From: JAFGJQ01 sp052034525 | GTDB lineage: Bacteria; Planctomycetota; Phycisphaerae; UBA1845 | Assembly: GCA_052034525.1 (NCBI GenBank) | Contig: JBPOIK010000117.1 | Span: 25,678 to 89,677, forward strand | Length of the DNA stretch: 64,000 nt | Direction: 5' to 3' | In this document: one piece after another, positions 17,575 to 26,400 of the stretch | How positions within the stretch are numbered: the stretch's first letter is position 1 | Layout: the number at the start of each line of letters is the position of its first letter | Notes under the pieces: model-generated | What the model was told of the DNA's origin: nothing | Seen by the model: the letters and a program-made list of their open reading frames with translations, nothing else | Database searches by the model: none | Program-made: the position numbers and the translations under genes

Positions 17575-17763
17575 CCCGTGTCTGTGAGCCGTGTCCGTGG
17601 CGTCCTGAACTCCGTCGGAAATCCGCCCGGCCGCACGGTGTGGGTGTGGCTGTTCGGACCCGGCCGCCATTCGTGGCCCGGGCGTGCCGATTCATAGGCT
17701 CTGCACATCCGACCGAAGGGCCGGAATGATTTCCACCCGTACGCAGGTTGGGCACGCCAGGCT

Positions 17764-20475
17764 TCACTCCAACAGCTTGCGCAGCACCGCGTGCAGAATG
17801 CCGCCGTGGCGGTAGTAGTCCACCTCCACCGGGGTGTCGATGCGACACAAAGTCGTGAACTCACGCGTTTTGCCGTCGGGAGACGTGGCCGACACGGTCA
17901 CCGGCCGGCCGGGTTTCAGCGAGTCCTCCAGGCCGGTGATGTCGAAGGTTTCGTGGCCCGTCAGGCCCAGCGACTCGCGCGTCTCGCCCGGACGGAACTG
18001 CAGCGGCAGGACGCCCATGCCCACCAGGTTGCTGCGGTGGATGCGTTCGTAGCTCTCGGCAACCACCGCACGAACGCCCAGCAGCAGCGTGCCCTTGGCG
18101 GCCCAGTCGCGTGACGACCCCGTGCCGTACTCCTTGCCCGCCAGCACCAGCAACGGCGTGCCCGACTCGGCGTATTTGACCGCCGCGTCGTAAATGGGCA
18201 TCTGTTGGCCGGTAGGCAGGTGCGTGGTCATGCCGCCTTCCGTGCCCGGAGCCAGCAGGTTCCGCAGCCGGATGTTCGCGAAGGTGCCGCGTGTCATCAC
18301 CCGGTCGTTGCCGCGGCGGGAGCCGTAGCTGTTGAAATCCGGCGGGGCGACGCCGCGTTCCTGTAGATACCGGCCCGCCGGCGAGTCGGCCTTGATGGAC
18401 CCCGCCGGCGAGATGTGGTCCGTGGTGATGGAGTCGCCCACCATCACCAGGCATCGCGCCCCGCGGATCGGCCGGATCGACGGCGCCGTGCGCGTCATAT
18501 CCGCGAAGAACGGCGGTTCCTGAATGTAGGTGCTTTCGAGGTCCCAGGCATACAGGTCGCCCGTCGGGCTCGCGATCGCCCGCCACTGCTCCTCGCCGTT
18601 AAACACGTGTGCGTATTGACGCAGGAACTGATCCGCCGAGACGTTGGCCGTGATGGCGTCGGCGATCTCCTGCTGTGTCGGCCAGATGTCCTTCAGAAAC
18701 ACCTCACGGCCGCTGGGGTCTTTTCCCAGCGGTTCGTGCGTCAGGTCGATATCGGTGGTGCCGGCCAATGCGTACGCCACCACCAGCGGCGGGCTGGCCA
18801 GCCAGTTTGCCCTCGTGTACGGGTTCACCCGGCCTTCGAAATTCCGGTTGCCGCTCAGCACGGCGGCGGCCACGAGATCCCCCTGAGTGATGGCCTTCAC
18901 CACCGGCTCGGGCAGCGGGCCGCTGTTGCCGATGCAGGTCAGGCAGCCGTAACCCACGATATGAAACCCCAGGGCTTCCAGGGCCGGCATCAGCCCGGCC
19001 TGTTCCAGGTAGTCCGCCACCACGCGAGAGCCCGGGCCCAGGCTGGTCTTCACGGATCGCGGCACGCGAAGGCCCTTGTCCACCGCCTTGCGGGCGAGCA
19101 GGCCGGCCGCCAGCATGACCGAGGGGTTCGACGTATTCGTGCAGCTCGTGATGGACGCAATCACGACCGCGCCGTGTCCCATTTCGTCCGTCTGCCCGTC
19201 GAAACGAACCGCGGCCTTGCGGGACAATGCCGCCTCCTCCAGCCCGAACCCCCGCTCCTTCACAGGCGCGGTCAGGCTGGCGCGAAACGCCCGCTTCACG
19301 TCGGCCAACGGCACCCGATCCTGCGGACGCTTCGGACCAGCCAGGCACGGCTCCACCGTGGCGAGGTCCAGCTCCACCGTGTCGCTGAAATCCGGGTCCG
19401 GCTCGGACGCCGTGCGAAACAGTCCCTGTTCTTTGCAGTACCGCTCCACGAGTTCGATCAGGTCGGCGGGGCGTCCCGTCCGGTGCAGATAGCGCAGGGT
19501 CTGTTCATCCACCGGGAAGAAGCCCATCGTGGCGCCGTACTCCGGCGCCATGTTGGCCAGCGTAGCCCGGTCGGCCAGCGGCATCTGGGCCAGACCCGGG
19601 CCGTAGAACTCCACGAATTTGCCCACGACGCCTTTGCTCCGGAGCATCTGCGTGATGGTCAGTACCAGATCGGTGGCCGTCGTACCTTCACGCAGTTGGC
19701 CGGAAAGCCGGAACCCCACCACGTCCGGCATGAGCATGTAGATCGGCTGGCCGAGCATGACCGCCTCGGCCTCAATGCCGCCGACGCCCCAGCCCACCAC
19801 ACCCAACCCGTTGATCATCGTGGTGTGGCTGTCGGTACCCACCAGGCTGTCGGGGTACGCAACGCGTCCGCTCGGCCCGTCGTCGGTGAGCACCACGCCG
19901 GCCAGGTATTCCAGGTTCACCTGGTGAATGATGCCGGTGGCCGGCGGCACCACGCGGAAATTGTCAAACGCTTTCTGCCCCCACTTGAGGAACTGGTACC
20001 GCTCGCGGTTCCGCTCGAATTCCTTCTGCTTGTTGACGGCCAGCGCGTCCGGCGAGGCGAAGGCATCCGTCTGGACGGAGTGATCGATGACCAGGTCGCA
20101 GCGGACGTGCGGATTGATCTTGCGCGGGTCGCCGCCCAGCCGCTTCATGGCCGCGCGCATGGCAGCCAGATCCACGACGGCCGGCACGCCGGTGAAATCC
20201 TGCAGCACCACCCGGCCGGGCTTGAACGGGATTTCCACCCGGGCGGCGTCGCGGGCCTGCCAGCGGGCGAGGGCCTCGACGTGTTCCGTGGTGACCGAGT
20301 GCCCGTCCACATTTCGCAGCGCGGCCTCCAGCAGAACGCGAATCGAAAACGGCAGTCGCCGCGGATCGCCGATCCCCAGCGCTGCGAGCGCCTCGAGTCG
20401 ATACACACGGAGTGTACCCGCTTTGGTCTTCAGAGTACCTTCCGCACCGAAGGGGTTTTTCGCCTCGCCAGCCAT
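17764..20475 (-). CDS. acnA: aconitate hydratase A
   Basis: Aconitase interconverts citrate and isocitrate in the citric acid cycle. The 903-residue product matches the AcnA/IRP1 type in length and layout. The three [4Fe-4S] ligands are present: Cys in TSCTNTSNPS (near residue 443) and the pair in GCLTCIGNSG (near 509 and 512). DSHTTMINGLGVVGWGVGG and the C-terminal swivel domain with EYGTGSSRDWAAKG are also clear. ATG 20475 (MAGEAKNPFG) is the start used by homologues, although the frame continues upstream. A weak AAAGAAG lies ahead of it. The gene is monocistronic and divergent from the methyltransferase gene at 20752. Confidence 0.96.
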   Translation of the reverse strand: MAGEAKNPFGAEGTLKTKAGTLRVYRLEALAALGIGDPRRLPFSIRVLLEAALRNVDGHSVTTEHVEALARWQARDAARVEIPFKPGRVVLQDFTGVPAVVDLAAMRAAMKRLGGDPRKINPHVRCDLVIDHSVQTDAFASPDALAVNKQKEFERNRERYQFLKWGQKAFDNFRVVPPATGIIHQVNLEYLAGVVLTDDGPSGRVAYPDSLVGTDSHTTMINGLGVVGWGVGGIEAEAVMLGQPIYMLMPDVVGFRLSGQLREGTTATDLVLTITQMLRSKGVVGKFVEFYGPGLAQMPLADRATLANMAPEYGATMGFFPVDEQTLRYLHRTGRPADLIELVERYCKEQGLFRTASEPDPDFSDTVELDLATVEPCLAGPKRPQDRVPLADVKRAFRASLTAPVKERGFGLEEAALSRKAAVRFDGQTDEMGHGAVVIASITSCTNTSNPSVMLAAGLLARKAVDKGLRVPRSVKTSLGPGSRVVADYLEQAGLMPALEALGFHIVGYGCLTCIGNSGPLPEPVVKAITQGDLVAAAVLSGNRNFEGRVNPYTRANWLASPPLVVAYALAGTTDIDLTHEPLGKDPSGREVFLKDIWPTQQEIADAITANVSADQFLRQYAHVFNGEEQWRAIASPTGDLYAWDLESTYIQEPPFFADMTRTAPSIRPIRGARCLVMVGDSITTDHISPAGSIKADSPAGRYLQERGVAPPDFNSYGSRRGNDRVMTRGTFANIRLRNLLAPGTEGGMTTHLPTGQQMPIYDAAVKYAESGTPLLVLAGKEYGTGSSRDWAAKGTLLLGVRAVVAESYERIHRSNLVGMGVLPLQFRPGETRESLGLTGHETFDITGLEDSLKPGRPVTVSATSPDGKTREFTTLCRIDTPVEVDYYRHGGILHAVLRKLLE

Positions 20476-20668
20476 GATGTACTTCTTTCGTGTTCCAGGG
20501 GAGTAGTGCCCATCGTCCCGCGCGCCCGATGCGAGGGAACAATCATAGTCTAGCCGCGCCGCCGGGCGCCCGCCACCGTAAGGCACCCCGGGACGCCGAG
20601 CCCCGCGGGAACCCGGCAGCGGTGTTTCAGGGCCACGATGGCCGGATGGGATGGCCGCACCAGCCCCA

Positions 20669-20697
20669 TTCAAGCGGAGGATGCAACGCCGTATAAT
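20669..20697 (+). promoter_or_regulatory. candidate promoter of the exported isoaspartate methyltransferase gene
   Basis: A perfect TATAAT (20692-20697) lies 17 bases after TTCAAG (20669-20674). Transcription would start near 20704, about 48 bases before ATG 20752. The -35 box is weak, the -10 box is consensus. Confidence 0.55.
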
Positions 20698-20751
20698 AGG
20701 GCCCGCGGACCGCCCATCGGGCCATCCGGCGGATTGAATAGGAGCCCCTCC

Positions 20752-21558
20752 ATGCTTCACGGACGAAGAGTGCGCGCGCTTTCGGCGGTCGTGCTTGCGG
20801 CCTTCCTGCTGGCCTGTCGGATCTGGGCTGAATCACCCCAGGCGCCGGCCGCCCCCACCAGCCAGCCGACGACCAGCGCCCCCGCGGACTGGGCCCGCCC
20901 GCGCAGCGACGACCGCAAGCTGGAGCGGGAACGGATGGTCAAACACCAGATCGAGTTCCGCGACGTGAAAGACCCTGACGTGCTGGAGGCCATGCGGAAT
21001 GTGCCGCGGCACTGGTTCGTGCCGACCGACCAGGCGCGGTGGGCCTACTCCGACAGCCCCCTGTCCATTGGAGAAGGCCAGACCATCTCCCAGCCGTACA
21101 TCGTGGCCCGGATGACCGAAGCCCTGGGCGTCAAGCCGGAGCACAAGGTGCTGGAGATCGGAACAGGCTCCGGCTATCAGGCGGCCGTACTCAATGAGCT
21201 GACCCCGCACGTGTACACGATCGAGATTGTGGAGCCCCTGGCCCGGCGAGCGGCCGCAACGTTCAAGGATCGCGGCTACACGTCCATCCAGGCCCGGTGC
21301 GGCGACGGATACGCCGGCTGGGCGGAGGCGTCGCCGTTCGACGCGATCATCGTCACCTGCGCCCCGACGCGTATCCCGCAACCATTGGTCGACCAGCTCA
21401 AGCCCGGCGGCAAGATCTGCATCCCCGTCGGCCGCCAGCACGAGATCCAGAGACTGACCCTGGTCACCAAGCGCGAAGACGGACTGCTGGAGTACAAAAC
21501 GCTGGAGGATGTTCGGTTTGTACCTATGACGGGACAGGCCGGAAAATCCCGTCGCTGA
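20752..21558 (+). CDS. pcm: protein-L-isoaspartate O-methyltransferase, exported form
   Basis: The catalytic domain (about residues 65-265) shows the PCMT start PRHWFVPTD, SIGEGQTISQPYIVARM and the SAM-binding LEIGTGSGYQAAVL. PCMT methylates isoaspartyl residues in damaged proteins so that they can revert to aspartate. The protein begins with a basic, then hydrophobic stretch (MLHGRRVRALSAVVLAAF), LLAC and a Pro/Thr/Ser-rich linker, so it is probably exported and may be a lipoprotein. The usual Pcm is cytoplasmic and about 210 residues; this one has 268 because of that N-terminal extension. AGGAG at 20740-20744 supports ATG 20752. How SAM would be supplied outside the cytoplasm is not clear. 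Confidence 0.88.
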   Translation: MLHGRRVRALSAVVLAAFLLACRIWAESPQAPAAPTSQPTTSAPADWARPRSDDRKLERERMVKHQIEFRDVKDPDVLEAMRNVPRHWFVPTDQARWAYSDSPLSIGEGQTISQPYIVARMTEALGVKPEHKVLEIGTGSGYQAAVLNELTPHVYTIEIVEPLARRAAATFKDRGYTSIQARCGDGYAGWAEASPFDAIIVTCAPTRIPQPLVDQLKPGGKICIPVGRQHEIQRLTLVTKREDGLLEYKTLEDVRFVPMTGQAGKSRR

Positions 21559-21595
21559 ATCCGACGGTCCGGGGGTGGACCGCATTGGGGGGCAG

Positions 21596-22297
21596 TCAGG
21601 GCGTGGCCATGGTCGCGCGGGCGAACTCCGGGAGCATCCAGCGGGCAAACTCCTCGGGGTCTTCCGTGCGTTTGATCTCCCGGGCGGGAACGCCCACAAC
21701 CGTGCTCATGGGGGCGACGTCGTGGATCACCACCGCTCCGCCCCCGATGACGGCCTCACAGCCGATGCGGATGTTCTGGATCACTGTGGCCCCGATGCCC
21801 ACGAAGGCACCCGATTCCACCGTGACCCGGCCGGCCAGTCGGGCCCCGGGACAGATATGGCAGGCCGTCCCCACCATGGATTCGTGGTCCACGATGCATC
21901 CGGTGTTCAGAATGGCGGAGTCTCCGATCTGGCAGTGGGCGCAGACCAGGGCCCCGGCCGCGATGACGCAATTTGTGCCGATCGTTACGTTGCGGGCGAT
22001 GTTGGCCGAGGGATGGATGGCGTTGATGAGGGACAGGCCGGTGCGTTCGATCTGTTCGGCGAAGTTCCGGCGGACGCCGTTGTCGCCGATAGCCACGATC
22101 GCGCCCTGGACGTTCATCTCGTCGCGCAGTCGCGGGATGTCGGCCAGGCCCCCGAGAACGAGCTGGCCGTCCATCCGCCGACCCACGATTTCCATATTGG
22201 AATCAAGAAATCCCACGACGTCGTGTCGACCCGCCCGAAGCAGAATGTCCAGCACCACGCGTCCGTGGCCCCCGGCACCGACAATGACGATCTTCAT
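21596..22297 (-). CDS. PglD/NeuD-type sugar O- or N-acyltransferase
   Basis: The 233-residue protein has the two-part PglD/NeuD layout. The N-terminal Rossmann-like half begins IVIVGAGGHGRVVLDIL and binds the nucleotide sugar; the C-terminal half is a left-handed beta-helix of hexapeptide repeats, with IVDHESMVGTACHICPG carrying the likely catalytic His. These enzymes acetylate UDP-linked amino sugars or sialic acids during glycan synthesis. ATG 22297 starts at MKIVIVGAGG; an upstream in-frame start would add eight residues. No aminotransferase or glycosyltransferase lies next to it, so the sugar is unknown. Confidence 0.85.
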   Translation of the reverse strand: MKIVIVGAGGHGRVVLDILLRAGRHDVVGFLDSNMEIVGRRMDGQLVLGGLADIPRLRDEMNVQGAIVAIGDNGVRRNFAEQIERTGLSLINAIHPSANIARNVTIGTNCVIAAGALVCAHCQIGDSAILNTGCIVDHESMVGTACHICPGARLAGRVTVESGAFVGIGATVIQNIRIGCEAVIGGGAVVIHDVAPMSTVVGVPAREIKRTEDPEEFARWMLPEFARATMATP

Positions 22298-22633
22298 AGG
22301 CCTGGCGTCTCTTCCTCGCACCAGCGGGTGGAGATTCCTGGTTTTCCCGTGTGCCTCCGGCCTCCCGCTCCGCCCGTCGATGCGGCTCGAACCCCGACAC
22401 CGTCTTATCGGACGGCATCGGTATGAACTGAACCGGTTCCCGATTTTTGACGTAACCTCCGCAGACTCCGGCCGCGGACGAGGACACGCCCCGGCGTTCC
22501 GACTCAGTCCGCTGTCGTCGCGAGAGCCTCCCGGAACAGGTGGGTCGATTGACGCGCTTCGCGGGTGGGACTATGCTGATTCGGAATGATGTGAACTTGC
22601 ATCTGTAACCCCTTGTGCATCGGGATATTAAGA
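22298..22633. other. divergent intergenic region between acyltransferase and EpsI-like genes
   Basis: 336 bases without a gene I can support. The right part holds the promoter candidate at 22549-22577. Confidence 0.5.
22549..22577 (+). promoter_or_regulatory. candidate promoter of the EpsI-like/TPR unit
   Basis: TTGACG (22549-22554) and TATGCT (22572-22577) are separated by 17 bases; five and four of six consensus bases match. Transcription would begin near 22584, about 50 bases before ATG 22634. Confidence 0.55.
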
Positions 22634-23425
22634 ATGCCAACCCCTGCGACCGCGACGTGGAAGCCGCTGGTCAGCGTGCCGTTTCTGGTGTGTGTGGCTT
22701 TGTTGGCCACAGCGGCGGTCATGGCCGGTCCGCTGGCTCGCCACTGGAAGCAGGTTTTCATCAAAGAGCCCATCCCGCTGCGCAAACCGTTGCACGAGTT
22801 GCGCCGGACGGGGTTCGGGCCGTTTCGTTTCGTGAAGGATGAGCAGTTCCCCGCCAGTGTCGTCGCCGCGCTGGGGACGGACATGTATGTCAGCCGGCTG
22901 CTGGAGGACACCCGTCAGCCGGCGAGCAGCCCGCTGCGTTTCGCCAACCTGTCCGTCACGTACTACACGGGCGGCACCAACCTGGTTCCGCACACGCCGG
23001 ACGTGTGCATGGCGGGGGCCGGCTATACGCAGAAGGACGCGGGGTACGAAACCCTGACCGTAAGCTCTCTGGCGCCGGAGGCGGCGGACGTACCCGTTCG
23101 CTGGGTCACGTTCGTGAAATCCGCGGTGTTCAACCGTGCGGAGCCGACCGTGATTTATACGTTTCACTGTAACGGAGCTTTCACGGCGTCGCGCACGGGC
23201 GTCCGTCAGCGCACGACGAATCCGATCGATCGGTATGCCTACTTCAGCAAGGTGGAGGTAAGCTTCACCGGCGCTCAGGGGGAAACGCCCGGTCGCAAGG
23301 AAACCCTGGAAGCCGCGCGCAGCCTCTTCGAGTATGTTCTGCCCGTGCTGGCGCGCGAGCATTGGCCGGACTGGGAAGCTGCCTCGCGCTCGCCCGCTGC
23401 CGCGGATGAGGCCGCCGGCGGCTGA
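22634..23425 (+). CDS. EpsI-like exosortase-associated protein (DUF3485-type)
   Basis: The 263-residue product has one N-terminal membrane segment (about residues 12-34) and an extracytoplasmic domain with LSVTYYTGGTNLVPHTPDVC followed by MAGAGYTQ. This resembles the H-x-PEVC-x-x-x-GW signature of EpsI/DUF3485 proteins, which accompany or are fused to exosortases and function in exopolysaccharide or PEP-CTERM protein export. ATG 22634 is chosen over an in-frame GTG at 22613. The TPR gene follows 61 bases later on the same strand, an arrangement typical of exosortase loci. No exosortase gene lies in this window. Family membership is likely; the exact role is inferred. Confidence 0.7.
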   Translation: MPTPATATWKPLVSVPFLVCVALLATAAVMAGPLARHWKQVFIKEPIPLRKPLHELRRTGFGPFRFVKDEQFPASVVAALGTDMYVSRLLEDTRQPASSPLRFANLSVTYYTGGTNLVPHTPDVCMAGAGYTQKDAGYETLTVSSLAPEAADVPVRWVTFVKSAVFNRAEPTVIYTFHCNGAFTASRTGVRQRTTNPIDRYAYFSKVEVSFTGAQGETPGRKETLEAARSLFEYVLPVLAREHWPDWEAASRSPAAADEAAGG

Positions 23426-23486
23426 GCGGCTCTCCACGGTACGGAGTTGTTGAGGACGGTCCCCACACCACGGCAGGAACGGAATT

Positions 23487-26400
23487 ATGGCCAAGCGAAA
23501 ACGACTGAACAAGAACCTGATCGTCGCTCTGACCGGCGTTGGTTTTCTGGTGATGACGGCGGCGGGCGTGGCCCTGGTGTACAGCCTTCAGGAGACGAAT
23601 CCCCTGCAGTTCGCCAAGCAGGCTGACCTGGCGGCGGAGAAGGGAGACTGGGACGCCGCGCGAAAATTCTATATCCGCGCCTATAACACCCGGCGTGAGC
23701 CGATCTATCTGGTTCGCGTGGGAGAATGCTTCCAAGAGGTCGGAGACGACCAGCGCGCCCGCGGCAGTTGGAATGAAGCGGTCACCCAGGATGTGAACCT
23801 GGTGGAAGGCTGGCAGAAGCTGGTCGAGTGGTTGATTCCGTACGCGTCGGTGCCGGGCGTCGACCCCGGCTGGCTCCTCGAACTCAAGCAGAAGGCGGAA
23901 GGTCTGTTGAACGCGTTGGCCGCCCGGGACGGTCAGGAGACGATGGCCGGCCTGGCGGAGGGTGCGACGCAGGCTACCCAACCGGCGGTGGAAGGAGCGC
24001 ACGACGCCGCTCGCGCGTTGGGAACCTACGCCCTGGGTGTCTCTCTGATCGAACTGGCGCGTCAGCAGCAGACGGAGGGGGATGCCGTGCTGGGTCGCCA
24101 ATACCTGGAAGAATCCGTCTCCCTCGACCCGTCGAGCGTTCAGAGCACGTCTCGTCTGGCCCAGAGCCTGTTGGAGGCCGGAGACGTGGCCGGTGCGGAA
24201 ACCCTGTTCAAGAATCTCTGCAACGTGAACAGCTCGCCCGGGATGGCCGCCGTGGAGTCGAGCATCGCGTATGCGATGTTCCTGCTGAACCCTCCGAAGA
24301 GCGACTCGGAACAGGCCCGCGCTGTCCTGGAGCGGGCGGTCGAGCTTGCGGGCAATGATCCGGAGGCACAAGCCACCAGCCTGACCGCGCTGGGCACTCT
24401 CAGTTATGTGGACTGGGAGCGCTCTCTGAGCGACTCCAGCGGGCCCGAGGACACACAGAGCGTTGCCCGGGCCAAGGAGCTCTACGAGAAGGCCATCGCG
24501 GCCTATCCGGATGCGTTCGAGCCGTACATCCGCCTGGTCGGCATCTACGTGAGGGAGAGCAATCGCGCGGATGCCCGGCAAGAGACGGAGACGGTCCGCC
24601 AGAAACTGCAGGAGGCGATCCAGCTCAATCAGAAGCGTCTGGACCGGGACATCATTCGGATCGGACGGAAGGGTTCGACCCAGAAGGCGATGCGGTATCG
24701 CCTGTTGCTGCAGGCGGCGGAGTTGTACGTGGACCTGGCGCGCCGGCTGGACGCCACTTCCCTGGAACGACAGGACTTGCTGGACCGGGCGCGCGATCGG
24801 GTGATGGAGGCGGAGAACGAGATCAGCGGCCAGTCCAGCACCCTGGAGGCCCGAGCGACCATCGCGATTGCCGAAAACAACCTTCGGGAGGCGTGTCGCT
24901 TGACGGAAGAGGTGGACACGCAGGTCGGCCCGAGATTCACGTGGCAGCACAAGCTTCGGCTGGCCCGTCTCCGTTCCCAGATGGGAGAGCTTGGCTCCGC
25001 GCGCAAGGCGATCGAGGAAGCGCTGGCGCGTCCGGACGTCGTACGGACCGCACCGGCGGGACTGTGGACCACATACGCGCAGATCCTCACTCGTCTGCAG
25101 GATTGGCCGGCGGCGGAGGCCGCCGCGCGAGAGGCCCTTCGGCGGGACGCGAACGATATTCTGGCGATGAACCTGCGGGCGAACGCCTTGAACGAGTTGG
25201 GCCGCAAGGACGAGGCCGAGGACCTGATGCAGACGGTGGAAAAGGAGGGCGGGGCGAAGATCGGCGAGCAGATCCAGGACCGCCAGTTCCGCCGCCAGGT
25301 GCAGGAGGCGGTTCTGAACGAACGCTGGGATGACGCCATTCAGATGCTGCGTGAGAAGATCCAGGCAGACCCCCAGACCGAGGATTACCCGGCTGCGCTG
25401 GCCGGCATCCTGCGCGATCGGGGCCGCAAGGACGAGGCGATCGCGGTGCTGGAGGAGGCTCTGATCGCCAACCCGGATTCGCTGAATCTGCATGCGGTGC
25501 TCGACGGATTCGACGAGTCGAAAACCCCCGAACAACGGAGGGCGGACATGGAAGCCCGCGTTCTGGAACGCGTGCAGAAGGAAGTCACCGACCCCTTCGA
25601 TCGCAATCTGGAACTCGGTCGTTTCTATCTGACATTGAACGATCTCCGCAAGGCCGAACCCCACCTCCTGGAGGCGCAACAGCAGTTTCTGGCCAAGGCC
25701 ACGCCATCGGCACGGGCGACCGCGCCGGGCATCCTGGAGGTGGTTCTTCTGTACCGGCTGGAAATAGCCTTCGAAGAAAACGATTTGGCGCGGGCCGAGC
25801 AGATTGTCGGGACGGCCATCGACCAGAATGTGGACCTGATGCAGGGACGAACATTCCTGGGCCGGCTGTACCTGCGCAAAGCGGAGATGCTCCGTGACGA
25901 GCGGAAGACGGACGACGCCCGGCAACTGTTCGAACAGGCGGCCCAGGAATTCAAGGCCGCGCTGGAGACCATGCCCAACAACTCGGAGCTGCAGTTGTAC
26001 TACGGGGAATGCTGCCTGCGGCTTGACCGGGTTTCGGAGGCGGAGATTGCCTTCCGGCAGGCCACCCAGATCAATCCGCGGGAGGGCCGGGCGTGGAAGG
26101 GGCTCGCCGTGATCGCACAATCGAGAGGCGACGAGACCGCCTTCATCGAGTATGTCGAGAAATGCCGCAACCTTCTGCCGCGGGATGCCACGGTGCAGGG
26201 CTGGGCGACGCTGCTGCGCGAGCGCGACGACCCCGCGCAGGGCATCGCCCGCCGCGAGGAAACCCGCCGGAAAACCCCGGACGACTCCCAGAACCTGGTT
26301 CGGTTGGCCGGTCTGTACGCTCAGCAGGGCAACCGTGAGAAAGCCGAGGAGATTTTCGAGGAGGCACTGCGGCTGCCGAACGTCGACGCCGGCGGCATTC

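Noticed and set aside
18415..20553. Long plus-strand frame opposite aconitase
   Set aside because: Shadow of acnA; His- and Arg-rich composition typical of an antisense frame.
20476..20760. Upstream extension of aconitase to 998 residues
   Set aside because: No similarity before MAGEAKNP, and the stretch would cover the promoter and start of the divergent methyltransferase gene.
23265..26120. 951-codon minus-strand frame opposite the large TPR gene
   Set aside because: Antisense of a repeat-rich gene; no start signal or domain.
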